Shown here piece after piece: positions 13,481-26,935 of a stretch of DNA of 64,000 bases. Position 1 is the stretch's first letter; the number at the start of each line of letters is the position of its first letter. The notes beneath the pieces are model-generated. The model was not told where the DNA came from. It saw only the letters and a list, made by a program, of their open reading frames with translations, and did not search any database. The translations under genes were made by a program, and so were the position numbers. Origin of the DNA: Margaritifera margaritifera (Eukaryota; Mollusca; Bivalvia; Unionida; Margaritiferidae); contig JAQPZY010001620.1 in NCBI GenBank assembly GCA_029931535.1, positions 1-64,000 of the forward strand, read 5' to 3'.

Positions 13481-16034
13481 CAGCATTATCTACTTGTATT
13501 TATTGTTTTCATGCCATATCATTAGTTTATTTGTTGCATGCACAAGTTTGGAGGTGCATATAGCCAGATGATGTTTATATTTTAACAAAAATGGTCTAAA
13601 GAACAGAAATATGAAATAAAAATACCAACATAGCTTTGGAGATATCTAAAAACTGTAAATCACAGTTTTCATAAGCATGAAAATAAAGTAAATTTAGCAA
13701 GAAAACAGTTTTTTTGCAAAATATTATTGAAATGAAATTCCATTCAGGATCCTACTATTAGTAAGAAATTAAATATTTGCACAAAATCCTGTCCCAAAAA
13801 TGCTAAATGCATGAGATTTATAAAAATTCAATCGGATGTCAAAGTTTTAATTTATGAAGACAAACAATTCTATGACAAAACTTTATCAACTACAATTATC
13901 TGTTGGTATATCAGTCATGATGACTTTGTATTATGTGCCCTCAGTGACCCCTTTTGCTGCCAATTCTTCCTGGACCCTTTTCAAGTAATCAGGATCAGGA
14001 TATCCATTGCTGAAATTAAAAAAAAACTAAACTAAAAAGCTATCAGGCCCCTCCTTCACAAAACTTAACTCCAAATCTCACTTGCAAATATTCTGACCAA
14101 TCGAAAGCTGCAGTTATCAACTGTTAGTACATGGAATACTTCTAAGTCTCGAGTAATAGTTTGTTACTCAAAATGATGAGTAAAGTTTTATAACGGTAGA
14201 TCTGGTGTCTACTTAAGCAGCGTATCTGCATATTTTATGCAAACAAATGAGCCAAAAGAGATACAAAATTGTTTGATGTGTTCAAATTGCACAAAATAAT
14301 TTATTTTTAAGGGTCAAATATGGTCAAATTTCAGGAAGTAATGTTTGCTATAAAATACCAATAATTTCTTATTAAATACATTCAAGTGGGCATTTTTTTA
14401 GTTAATGTGAATTAATTACAATTTCAATAGTGACTGCCTACCCTGCAAGGAAAACATAGCTGAATTTCAGTAAAGAGAATAGTAGAGTCACTGTTCTTGG
14501 TGTGATGTCATTGGTGACACTCTTCATTTAGCAATGATCACTGCTTATCTCAAACGGTAATCTAATGTCAACTTACTTTCATCAATTGTAAATAGAAGAC
14601 TACAATTTAAGATACTTTCATTCCTGCCATTCATTTTGTCCTTACCAATTACCTAATTTTTCATTTTTTTTAAAGCACAGAGTTTTAAAAATACACTACA
14701 ACTTGTTTGTTAAATTAACATAAAACAAGTTTGTGAGGAAAAAATGTATAAAATGAATACAAGCATATGGCGAATAACAGTCCTTTCAATTAAACTGGAT
14801 GTAGTAAGGGATTGTGTGCCAGGGATTGATTAAAATAAATGCAAACAAGAGTCCCTCAAAGGACTCTTCTGTCTGAAAAGAATTTCCAGGAATTCAAAAT
14901 AAGATCATTTCCTCTTAATAACTGATGAGTGCTGGAACCATCTCTGATATTCCTAAGTGATAAGATTTTAAAATTAGCCGCTGTGGTAGCCATAGTGGAT
15001 GTAAGATCAGCATAAAGATTTTCAAGATGGAGGTCATATTTGATGTTAGATTGGCACCATTTTCATTTAGGTAAAACCGAACACAATAAGAAGTCTTTTA
15101 GTGAAACCACCATGTTGATATGACCATCCGTTCTGGAGAAGTAGCAATAACAAACTTGTGCAGAGCTAAAAGAAACTGACAATGAACAGTGCAAAACAAG
15201 TTTCTAACTAGCTTAAGCCTTTTAGACTGTTACTGAGTTTTGTCAAAGGCAATTACCAAACAAAGACAAACAATAAAAGCAAGAGAAATAATTGAATTTG
15301 CAAAACTTTACATTTCCGTACGCATAATAAAGTACTGTTTGAACAATTTTGATGTCACACCTAATTGGTTTGAACTCTGATGATAAAATGGCTTTCGTAG
15401 TAAGCAACAGCTTGTATAAATGACATCAAAAAGTAGAATATTCCTGCCATTTTAATACTATCAATAAACTAATTCTATTTAGATCATTATCCACACTCCC
15501 AATGTCTTTTCACTATTTTACATTGCAATGTGTACAAAAAAGAGACATGAATACAATAAACACCAGATGTGGCAGATTAAATACTATGAAGATTGTTTTA
15601 TTGTCTGAAGTACTCTGAGGAGACTAGTAGCTTGTCAGCTATGTTCAAAGCTTATTGTGTGCACCCAATTGGTGACAAGCTAATATAACTGCTTTATTGC
15701 AATCTCTAATAAAAACACTATACCCTTATTCAAAAATAAAATTGGCAATTTACATCTAAGAACTGTATTTAATTTAGTCTTGTTTATTCTCATTTCTTTG
15801 TGCATTTATATATTTTGTGATTCTTCTTCTATTTCTCTTTCCCTGTACATTCATTTGTTCATTCATTCTTATTCTTACTCTCTCACAACATCTAATCATT
15901 CAGTTGCTTGAAGATTCCTTTTTGACATTCTTACTAATCTGAAAGATGTCTGGTGAAATTTCAGACCGATTTAAATAGATAATTATTAACAATCTAAGCT
16001 AAAATATCTCAGCATAGATCAACTGTCAGTAAAC

Positions 16035-16065
<31 letters not shown>

Positions 16066-17029
16066 CACAATAAATGAAGTTTTTCCTGACCAACCATGTC
16101 TTATTTGCCATTGTGACAGTGACATAAAAGTTAGTCTCGATTTTTCTCTTCCACTAAATTTTAATAACTTTTCACAACTAAAGATTTCTTGCAAAGAATG
16201 ATACATTTTTGAGGAGGCAGTCAAACATAAATAGGCTTGACGATTACTGAAACTATATCAGCAAAAACATAAACGATCATGTTTTAAAAGTAAGCAAGTA
16301 TCATTTTGATCAGAAAGTTGCAGCTTAAACATATAATTTCTCTTCAACTACATACTCCTTTGTGCCTATCTCTTATTTGTCAATTGGAACACTTCAGTAC
16401 TACACACAGGAAGATGCTGACTCCCACTAGAGCAGTATCGGAGCACAGTAAAAAAACAGACTTTTTGCACCAATAATGTGACACATTTGACATGCTGCAA
16501 TTAAACAAAAACTCCTGATTCAGTCATGGGTAAAGTACTGAGTAAGGGCGTTTTATTGGCTGTATGATTTGATTAATCACACCATATCATGACAAAATAA
16601 AATATTTACAGCCCAAAGAGTTCATATAATATATGTTGTATATACACTGAACTTGACATTTAAGTATTTACTCCCTAGTTGTCTGTTCGCACAGTCTATG
16701 CTTTATTGATGGTGTATTCAATCAATATAATTATGCTAACGGGACAAGTTCTAGATGTTCTGTGCACATTAAAAATAATAATAAGTACTGTAGTCACTGT
16801 GAGAAAATAGAGCTATATTAAGAACACCGCTTGAACTGGTTTTTGTCACCAAGTTATCTGACATATTCTTAGGCATGGTTAACATCTGGATCATTAAAAT
16901 TCAGTCTGGTAATATAAGTTTGTAATTTGCAGTGCTCAAAAATACCCCATCAATATCTGAACAAAGATTAATATGAATGGTACATTATACATCCAGCCCA
17001 TGTTTAATAATCTTCTATGTAGGCACTAA
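13481..17029. other. gene-free AT-rich stretch
   Basis: No exon, RNA gene or transposon protein was recognised on either strand. The only structured element seen is a (CT)n tract at 16035-16067. Reading frames here are short and unremarkable. Confidence 0.5.
16035..16067. repeat. (CT)n microsatellite
   Basis: Run of CT dinucleotides with one TTT interruption near its end. Confidence 0.95.
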
Positions 17030-17220
17030 GAAGGCATGTTTGACTCTGGCAATTATTGACCAATGGGTCTTAATGCAGTCTTCAACTAAATTTACCGTGC
17101 AGAAACTATTATGTTCTTATTAGACTTACCATGACCTTGAACTATGATTTTCAGACATCAAATTATATAGGTTTCTTTCTTACACAAAAAGCAAGCCACT
17201 GGAGAAACTGTAGAAGAAAT
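17030..17220. repeat. dispersed 'gaccttgacc' repeat, diverged
   Basis: Contains 'accatgaccttgaac', 'ttcagacatcaaa' and 'aggtttctttcttacacaaa', the same order of words as the repeat at 21890-22560 ('gaccttgacc...caaaatcaatagg...ttcttactcaaa'). Such gaccttgacc-rich interspersed repeats are common in bivalve genomes; the match here is diverged. Confidence 0.5.
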
Positions 17221-17763
17221 GTTTTTACACAAAATGTATTTTAAGGAGTAAAACTAAACTTTAATTATGTAATGCTTTCCTGCTATTATTAACTTGCTGC
17301 ATCTTTCCTGGCTCTAGTAACCTATCCAAGGAGAGTCTCTCCTCCAATTAGTAATTAGAGGTTTAGAATACAAAAAAACAACATGACTTTAATCTGATAC
17401 CTCAATCCACTTCCAACAATTGGAATATCATCATTATTTGACCTGGATCTAGGCTAAAGGACAGCAGAGCGGAGAGGAAAGAGGTAACTTTGCAATAATA
17501 GCAGGTAAGTATTACATAACTAAAATTTGTTTTACCCCTTAAAAAACTACATTTTAATATCATTAATATGATAGATGTTATTACTGCATTGCTGAATTTG
17601 CCAGCCCGGTCAAGGACTGATGGCCTAACATACTCTGTCAAGTGAACTTAACATTGTTGTCAGTAAGATGTTCTACTGCAGACTGGAGAATGGCTTGGAA
17701 AATTGTTGGGCTGATACAACTAGACCCAAAGCATAAATACTCTTCCTCTGATGCACTATTCAT

Positions 17764-18822
17764 CAAAGGTAAAATGACGAGAAAGTGAAGTTAAATTCCC
17801 AGAAGGTGGCTTTCATGACTTCATCCAAAGAGAACTGATTCAAAAAACTGAAACTGCATTAAAACCCTAACCTTTGATTTTCATGAAAGAGATATCTCTC
17901 TTAACAGCTTGAACAATCCACCTACTAATGATGGCTGTTGAAGTATCAGAAGTTCTGTTTAAAGGGAGAAAAATATGGTTATGACCCTTCTTTTCCTTTT
18001 TGGCATAGATAAATGAAACCATAAAGCTTTAGGTGGGAAAATGAATCTATCTTGCTCAATTCCAGCACAAATACGACTGAGACTGGGGATTTAAAAAGCA
18101 ACAGGAACAACCAAAGGAAATTGACTCTTGGCCAGAAACCATGACTGGTGATGTGAATCATTGTTATGAAAACAACCCTTTCCCTTCGACAAAGCATGAA
18201 TTTCACTCCTTCTCCTCACCGATGCTAGGAAGAGTAGGAATACTAATGTAAGGGCAAGGTTCTAAAAGGAAGCTTCACCCATAAGTTCATAAGAAGGTGT
18301 TGATAATGAACAAAGAGCACAAGCGGCTCCACCTCACAATTACTGAGTGAGAGCCTGGTCTCTGGCACTTAAAGTATCTGATCAGTTCTTAAATATGTGG
18401 GTCCGACCCAATAGTGGAGCCCATAGAGAACTTGATGTCGTTGTTGTTATTGGTGTAATGTAATTTTTCAGCTGATGATAGCCTATACATGGTAGCCAGA
18501 ATGTCTGGTGGAGGAAGAACCTGGCAAAACCCCGGGAAGAACCACCGACCCACTGGAAGATACTGGCAAGCTTTCTTACATAACCAACATTGGCCGAGCC
18601 TAATATTCAAAACAACGCGGACAGAGGTGAGATACAAAGAACTTAATAGTGTTAATGATGGATAATGAGCAATCTTTGTCATCGAGAAAAAGAAGAAAAT
18701 CTGCAACTGCAATTAAAACGAATGCATTTCCTATTGCACCAATTACAGAAAATTCTCTTTTTGGCATCATAAACCCTGGAGGCTGACTACCTTCTAGCCT
18801 GAGCAATTCATCTGGCATCCTT
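17764..18822 (-). pseudogene. DIRS-like tyrosine recombinase remnant
   Basis: The N-terminal core-binding part reads ARMPDELLRLEGS ... VADFLLFLDDKDCSLSIINT, like 'l..fL..l.d.g.s.sTI..y'. It is then interrupted by a SINE (18430-18634). On the far side come LASVRRRSEIHALS (the conserved RRSE-type catalytic arginine, about 18200-18220), WFLAKSQFPLVVPVAF, ISRWIVQAVKRDIS, and finally LDEVMKATFWEFNFTFSSFY at about 17825-17766, matching the 'il.aa.W.s..tF..fYlR' box that holds the nucleophile tyrosine. Stops and frameshifts separate these blocks. Confidence 0.75.
18430..18634 (-). mobile_element. tRNA-derived SINE, 5' truncated
   Basis: Reverse complement matches the SINE at 61802-62055 from the words 'atctcacctctgtc' through 'gctcggccaa', 'gaaagcttg', 'ggttgttcttcc', 'ggttcttcctccacca' and 'catgtata(g)gctatca'. 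The tRNA-like head is missing; sequence upstream is DIRS recombinase, so the copy is 5' truncated and inserted into that element. Confidence 0.8.
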
Positions 18823-19089
18823 GCTCCAAAACTGGTCTTGGCAGACAGATCATGTAATATGAATCAGACATGAAAGTGGAGAATATTTTATGCGTGTTGA
18901 GCACAAGAGACCCTCTGTGCTGTGACAGCAGCTCCCTCCTCAATGGTAATTTCCTTGGATCGTTACCCAACAGGTTAAGAAGATCAATGAACCACAGTCT
19001 CTGGAGCCACAGGGAAGATATCAGGACGGGTCATGACTTGGAAGTCCCGACTTTGTGAAGAACCTAAGAGATTATTCTTAAGGTGGTAA

Positions 19090-19093
<4 letters not shown>

Positions 19094-19169
<76 letters not shown>
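19094..19169. repeat. (AT)n microsatellite
   Basis: Uninterrupted AT dinucleotide run inside the DIRS-like remnant. Confidence 0.98.
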
Positions 19170-19172
<3 letters not shown>

Positions 19173-19740
19173 TCAATCCCACCTCAGACTGAATGCTTCA
19201 ACTGCCCATGCTATCTGGTCTGGCACTGCAGAGACATAAAGAGGGAGCTTGTTGGTCAGCCTCATTGTGAACAAGTCTATCACTGGCCTTACCCACTGAT
19301 GAAAAAATGTCTCTGCTACTGACTGGTGTAGAGACCATTCCATGAGGACTGCTCACCCCTGTCTGGTCAAGTTGTCAACCAAAATATTCCTCTTGCCTGG
19401 AATGTGACAGACTCAAATACTGATCTCTGAAGAAAGTGTCCAATGAAGGAGGTTCCAGACTTTCAAGCTGATAGAAGGGGAATGAGTGCCCCCATGACAA
19501 CTTAAGTATGATATCTATTACTGACATGTTATATGTTGTCACCATGATCCCACAATGTCTTATGAGGTTGACACACTCTTGAAGTGCTAGAAAAACAGTC
19601 CTCGTTTGAAGATTGTTGATGTGAAGGGAAGATTCTTCCCGAGATGACAGGCCCTGCAGGAATATTCCCTTGGGCTCTAGGTGAGCCCACCAGTCTAAAT
19701 CTGAGGTACCATTATACAGGAAGGTGTGAAATTCCAGAGT
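19173..19740 (-). pseudogene. DIRS-like RNase H remnant
   Basis: From 19740 one frame stays open for about 120 codons and contains SDLDWWAHL and SSLHINNLQTRTVFLAL, equivalent to the DIRS 'WW..h......hIN.LEl.Av..al' region. After a stop at about 19376 a shifted frame reads MEWSLHQSVAETFFHQW, then VIDLFTMRLTNKLPLY and AWAVEAFSLRWD, the very characteristic DIRS end 'EWSLhp.v......g.p.iDLFa...N.klp.y......Aw.vDAfsl.W'. The short spacing between DLDWW and HIN suggests that the part with the catalytic aspartate has been deleted. Confidence 0.8.
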
Positions 19741-19839
19741 GTGAATCAGAACTCTGAGCAGAATCCTATTTTTCTACCCACTCAGATGATGATGAAACTT
19801 GGATTATATTAGGATCCAAGCATACTGGGGGTCATTGTC

Positions 19840-20430
19840 AGGTTTCCAGTTTGCTAGAAGAAAGAACTGGAGGGTCCACATATGAAACCTTCCTAGGGGA
19901 ATTATGTTCATTGCCATTCAGAGTCTCCAGGAAAGCGAGGTAGACATGAGCAAACAACAAAGTTGTCTCATCCAGTCTTGCTAAGAGAGCAAGTATTAGT
20001 AAGATTGTGATGGGAGGAATGTGGACTGTTCCTTGATGGATGAGAAAATTCATCCCCATGTAAACAAAATTCTGAGAAGGATTCAGATCTGACTTCTCCC
20101 GATGGGAATAAGGCCTAGACAAGTCGTCATGTTCCAAAAGAAATATAGATCCCTTAGAAGGGCACGTCTGAGTATATCATGCATCAACCAGTCATAGAAG
20201 CACTGGAGAATGGGGACCCCTAAGGACCTTAACTGAGACACTATTACACCCATCACCCTGGTGAAGGTTCTGTGGGTGCAAGCTAGGCCAAGTTGGGACT
20301 GGCAAAATCAGATGGTGGTCCTTGAAAGATGTGGAGGGTCCAGGAAGTGAAACATTGTAACCCTCCCTTATTGTGAAAAGGCTTAATCTGGCACCTAGAG
20401 GGACATTAGGAAGACGGGGACTTGCCAAGG
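19840..20430 (-). pseudogene. DIRS-like reverse transcriptase remnant
   Basis: One frame reads GLACTHRTFTRVMGVIVSQL then RSLGVPILQCFYDWL, matching the DIRS pattern 'pFGLs.AP..Ft.vm....LR..Gv....YlDDwL'. The catalytic YxDD box has decayed to CFYD. After a frameshift the next segment, from about 20085, reads KSDLNPSQNFVYMGMNF, the typical segment 'KS.L.PSQ..vYLGM.F' that follows the catalytic box. The protein is broken by at least two frameshifts and stops and cannot be functional. Upstream, to about 20700, the frame is still fairly open but no motif was certain. Confidence 0.8.
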
Positions 20431-20700
20431 CGGAATGTGACTCCCTAGAAATCGTTGTCTCCCTCCTTAAGGAATGGGAAGTCTATAGACTTCCTCCCCT
20501 GGCCCATCTGGCCACCTCATCATGAGAAAGACAAGGACACAAAAATTTCAACAAGAACTGATTTGGGTTTTGATAGTTTCTATGTTCAAAATATTTAGAA
20601 GGGAAGCCAAGGACTTTTCGAGATGAGCACGAAAATGACACCTGTAGAAGTGCATGGAGTCCAAGGAAAAGAAGGATGATATTCTGATTGTGAGACATGG

Positions 20701-21889
<1,189 letters not shown>

Positions 21890-22560
21890 CTCAATGTCAC
21901 TGATTTTGATCTTGGTCAAGGCACACTGTATTCAGTCCTGAACCAATCTTACTGCTGAAACCATTATTTTCATTTTATACTTACCATCACCATACTTTGA
22001 CCTTCAGACCTCAAGGTCAATAGGTCGCGTTATGACCGGAAGCACAAGTCATCCCCAAAGTTAGGTCACAGAACTTACTCTAGAACAAAAGATATTATGC
22101 AAACCCATTTTTCTCAGAGTCACAATGATCTTGACCCCAAAATTAATAAGCCTTTGTCGTGCCTTAATTGCAATCCTCCACAAACCCTGGTCAATGTATG
22201 TGGTCTAGAACCAAAGTCATTATTGAAAGACAACTGATCTTCTTTCAGTCAAAGCAGCCTTGACCTTGGACCTTTACACCCCAACATCAATTTGCTTCTT
22301 TTTTTCTAAGTGTAAGCCACACATAAACTTTGGAGAAGCTACATGGTTGAGAACTGAATATTTTGTTCAGAAAACATTTTCAGCCACAGGAACCTTGAAC
22401 CTTGATGTTTTGATTCCAAAATCAATAGGATTCTTTCTTACTCAAATTGCATGCCATTCACAAAGTTTGTTTCAGGTCTGTGATAAACAACTAATGTCAA
22501 TGTGTGAAAACTATTTTTCTTTCTTGAGTCGCAGTGACCATATTTGACCTTTTCAAAAAA
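21890..22560. repeat. dispersed 'gaccttgacc' repeat cluster
   Basis: Several diverged tandem monomers of roughly 130-160 bp, each with a word like ctttgaccttcagacctcaa, gatcttgaccccaaaat, cagccttgaccttggacc or accttgaaccttgatg, followed by 'aatcaat(a/t)ggtttcttcttactcaa' and 'aagtttg'. The organisation matches a repeat widely interspersed in bivalve genomes. It encodes nothing recognisable. Confidence 0.7.
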
Positions 22561-23351
22561 AAACTTAAATGTTTTAAACATCAGAGAAAAGAATTCAAAA
22601 ATATGTTAGTTTGAAATGTTAGAGATTTTATATCACAAGTTTGGCAAATATTGGTCCACCCATTTTTAATACATTCTTTTCAAATGTAAGAACTTACAAA
22701 TTTAAGTAAATGTTCGCATCATATGTCAGTCATATATTTATAAAATCTGCAAATGTCATTATATTATGGTAGAACAAGGTCTCCTTTAAGGATTCATGTC
22801 ACAGTTTTTTATATTTGTTCCATTTGATAATTACACAGGAAAATGCAAACATACTGCAATAGATGGCTTTGTAACCCACCTGTCAGTCATTAAAAGAGTG
22901 TAGAAACAAATTTGCACCTGTTATATACATTGTGTGGCTTTAATCATCAGATGCTGTATGTATGACTCAATTCCATTTTTAAATAACAAAACTATGGATG
23001 TTCAAACATTACACTACCCTATTTAAAGTTATGGTCTAAAACTATTCTATTCCAATCAATTGCAATTACACAAATAACTGTCATATAAAATTAGTTCAAA
23101 GTTATTATTAAAGGATCTGCCCACATTTAGAGAAGACATCAATCAACTTGGTTTTCAAAAATGTTCTTTTTAGCTAAGAAATAAAAGATTTCCAGGTGTT
23201 GGGATGCTTTATTGACCCTGCCCAATATATCAAGAAACTGATCGACCATCACATGTCCCTGTCAGAAGCCCATAGTGGGGATTGACATATTGGAGAGGAA
23301 CTGCAAGAGGAAACCAAACACTGGGATAAAAAAAATTCTGTTAAGTGTTGC

Positions 23352-23394
<43 letters not shown>

Positions 23395-23696
23395 GATTAA
23401 TAATAATATTGATGATGATGTTTATTGTTGATACTGTTGTTACAGCACTAACATATGTACCTATTATTCTCCTGTAAGCTTTGTTATCAATCATCCTTAT
23501 TATAACTGATGCCTTAATTTTAAGAGTTATTTATCTTTTTGGGGGGTATTCAACTTCCCCTTAATGATTAAGAGATTATGATTAAAAAATTATTCCAGCA
23601 ATCTAGTTAATCTCTGACTTAAAATATTTTAACAGCTACTATACAGCCATGCGATCTCTTTCTCAATAATCAGAATACCTATTTAGGGTTCTAAAG
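22561..23696. other. AT-rich, no gene seen
   Basis: Contains an (AAT)n tract at 23353-23394 and otherwise nothing recognised. Confidence 0.5.
23353..23394. repeat. (AAT)n microsatellite
   Basis: About 14 trinucleotide units. Confidence 0.95.
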
Positions 23697-23995
23697 ACAA
23701 TGCAAAAATGTTACTACAGGCAATGCAAAGATGTTACTACAGACCATGCAAAGATGTTACTACAGACAATGCAAAGATGATACTACAGACAATGCAACGA
23801 TGTTACTACAGACAATGCATAGATATTGATGCAGACCATGCAAAGATGTTACTACAGACAATGCAAAGATACTACAGACAATGCAAAGATGTTTCTACAG
23901 ACAATGCAACAATGATACTGCACGCAATGCAAAGATGTTACTACAGACAATGCAAAGATGTTACTACAGACAATGCAAAGATGATACTAGAGAAA
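23697..23995. repeat. 23-bp minisatellite
   Basis: About 13 units of gcaaagatgttactacagac plus aat, with variants (gatgatac, gaccat, one shortened unit near 23868). Open frames across it simply reflect the lack of stops in the unit. Confidence 0.95.
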
Positions 23996-24292
23996 AACAT
24001 TCCACTCCGTCTGGCAATACAAAATTGGTCGCTCAGGACAAGTGGTCTCGCATAACAGGTCTGAGCAGTAGGGACAGTTTTCAAGGTTGAAATTCAACTG
24101 GGTTTAAGAAGGTTTAATACCCATAATTATTGCACATATATTTTGTTTTTTATTCATAATATGGTACTTGTTAAAATATTACATGCATTCATGTAAAAAG
24201 AAAAAAAAAGTCTATATAACTAAAAATACACTAATCATAAACATTTGAATTTTTATTTAAAATTCACAGGTAGTCTATTGGTGTTATGGTGA

Positions 24293-24520
24293 AAGCATTG
24301 CAAGGTTATATGCATTGCAAGGTCATATGCATTGCAAGGTTATATTGCATTGCAAGATTATATTGCATTGCAAGGTTATATTGCATTGCAAGGTTATATG
24401 CATTGCAAGGTCATATGCATTGCAAGGTTATATTGCATTGCAAGATTATATTGCATTGCAAGGTTATATGCATTGCAAGGTTTTATTGCATTGCAATGTT
24501 ATATTGCACTGTAAGGTTAT
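24293..24520. repeat. 17/18-bp minisatellite
   Basis: About 13 units alternating between tgcaaggttatatgcat (17 bp) and tgcaaggttatattgcat (18 bp). Word order suggests internal duplication of blocks of several units. Unrelated in sequence to the 23-bp array 300 bp away. Confidence 0.95.
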
Positions 24521-24596
24521 ATGCATGTTCAGCTACTGGTAACATATATCAATGTAAAGAAGATATTCTAGATTTGTTCTCCATATATGATCTAAG

Positions 24597-24901
24597 TACT
24601 TTACTGATCATTTAATAACCACTTTTACGCAAAGTTTATCTGCTGCTTCGTATCTTGTCTACTTGGATCAAATTTGAAGGCGACACTTCTGGTGTGTCAT
24701 GCAGTGAAATATGTTACATTCAAGTCTGATTGGTGGTAATTGTTCAAATCCAGGGTAAAACAATAACCACCAATCAGAACTAACTCTAGCTTGTTCAATG
24801 CATGACACACCAGATATATTGGCATCCAAACTCAATCCAAACAGATACAAAGCATCATAGAAACTTCACACAAAAGTGGCTTTTAAATGATCTGTAAAGT
24901 A
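24597..24901. repeat. ~150-bp-arm inverted repeat
   Basis: The arms are imperfect reverse complements around a centre near 24750. Paired words: 'tactttactgatcattta' with the reverse of 24880-24901; 'tctggtgtgtcatgca' (24689) with 'tgcatgacacaccaga'; 'ctgattggtggt' with 'accaccaatcag'. The spacer is only a few bases, so a transcript would fold into one long hairpin. No protein is encoded; it may be a foldback element or MITE. Confidence 0.85.
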
Positions 24902-26693
24902 TTTAAATTGCACATGCGGAACAAGTTTCATTTTACGCTGATATTTATAATCAGTGACTGAACATGCCAACTGGATTAAAAAAGAACAAATTAGCACAGA
25001 ATTGGCAAGGGAGCAGATTCCAAACCACATGAGTTATGAGTTATAGCCACCTTGTCAATTTGTAGAAGGAAAGTAGGTGTTGTCAATAATTTTCGTTTTT
25101 CACTGACAAAAATGAGTGCCTGTGGATGCAGCAGCTGTTTTGCATTCTGCTGGAAGTACAATGTGAAAGATTTGGTCACACATTCTGACTTGTTCTAGAT
25201 AAGATTTTCCCTACACAAGGAGATTGCACTATTTCTTCTGTTTTGAAGATAACACTGTAATGCCCTCTAACTGTAAGTGAAGGCATGATATTGGTAATAA
25301 GATGTTTTTAAAGCATTCAGGCAGTGCAAAACAAATGGCGTAGTGACCAAGATGAGTCCTGCATCTTATCAAATGGAGCAGCCTGAAATGGCCTAAAAAG
25401 TTGAATTAAAATCAATGATAACTAACAGATAGTCTCTTTGGAAGTATTTTTATTTAATCTTGTCAAGGATGAGAATGGCATAGGTATTAACAGCTGATAA
25501 GTCTATGTCTGTCTGTAATTCGCATACTGAAAATATAACTAATACTGTATGTCAACACATATTAAATGACACTACCCTATAACTGACAGACCTTCTAAAA
25601 ATGAAAAGACCATCAAGTAGATATGTGTATCGATAATATATTGTATCCTAGGCTGTCTATCATGAATCGTATCGATACGCGGCAGAGGTGTATCATTTTA
25701 CCCCTAATTATGAAGGAATTTGCAATGCCTGGATAGATTCATAATTCTTTAAATACTCAGAAAATTCACTCCATTCCCCATTTTATCTTAAATCTAACCC
25801 CAATCATATCCAAAAATTTCTAATTTATAATTTATATGGCATGGGAGGAATTGCACATCAGTTTTGAGTTCATTTTCTTGCATATTATTTTGAAGGCAAC
25901 ACTTATAAATGAGTGTCAAAAACAACAAGTGTTGATTTACCTTGTTTAATGACTCACTTATGTGTATCTTGTATTATAAGAAGCATTAAGTTCTTTCTAG
26001 TTCTCTGGGAGCTGTTACTATTTTCAGTATCATTAGACACATGCAATGGGTTAAGAAAACTAAGGTTAAAGGAAGTAGCTGTTATTCACTGCTGTCTTAT
26101 GATCTAGGAGTTAATATCATGCAAGCTCATCAACGTATCCAATTACCACAACAACTAATTTTCTCTTTCAGAGAAAAAGGTATTTCATGTTATATAATGT
26201 CATCTTTACATGTTACTTAATGGCATGTTACCATACCGTTAATAAACTAAACACGAGATCTACATTACCATACTCAATGGCATGGATACTTAATACCCAT
26301 GATGCAAGATTTAACGAGAATAGGACTTCAGTGATTCTCCCTTGACAACTGGATATGTTTGCATAGTGGAGCAGTTTTACTGCGGCAGGTGGCGGAGAGA
26401 GGGGAAGCTAGGTGTAATAGCAATCATACCATGAAGAAATCTGATCTCACCTTCACCCCAACCAATGCCATAAAACTGAAGAGCATATCCTATAGGTAGG
26501 GCTTCTGTGATGTAATGCACAACAGTTTATCTGCTTTCCTTTATTAACTACCACCATATCAGATTTGGTATTCATAGTAACTGACAGGAAGTTTCATAAG
26601 CCACCAGAAGCAATCACAAAACTAAATATTTGAAAAAAGTGGCAGAAAAAAGAAAATTGTAGGTTTCTTGGAGGACTCTTCTATTGAAATATG
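24902..26693. other. no gene seen
   Basis: Unique AT-rich sequence. A 62-codon minus frame at 24991-25179 has no recognisable family or splice context and is not called. Confidence 0.45.
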
Positions 26694-26935
26694 TCATCAT
26701 TTTTCATACCAGATATCATATGGCCATATTTTACGAGATATACATTTTTCATACCAGATATCATATGGCAATATTATACAAGATATACATTTTTCATACC
26801 AGATATCATATGGCCATATTATACAAGATATAAATTTCTCATACCAGATATCATATGGCCATATTACCGGTATACAAGATATAAATTTTTCATACCAGAT
26901 ATCATATAGACATATTATACGAGATATCAATTTTT
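26694..26935. repeat. 45-bp minisatellite
   Basis: Five units starting cataccagatatcatatggc and continuing catattatacaagatataca ttttt. Since 45 is 15 codons, the array is open on both strands (15-residue period); no gene is implied. Confidence 0.95.

Larger units (their letters stand above)
17764..20700 (-). mobile_element. DIRS-like retroelement, fossil
   Basis: On the minus strand the pieces occur in DIRS order: reverse transcriptase (about 20430-19850), RNase H (about 19740-19173) and tyrosine recombinase (about 18820-18640, then 18440-17764). Many frameshifts and stops show long decay. A 5'-truncated SINE interrupts the recombinase at about 18430-18634, and an (AT)n tract lies between RNase H and recombinase at 19094-19169. 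Split direct or inverted terminal repeats typical of DIRS elements were not delimited, so the outer ends may extend to about 17400 and 21300. The domain order and motifs are seen directly; assignment to DIRS rather than Ngaro or another tyrosine-recombinase element is inference. Confidence 0.8.
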
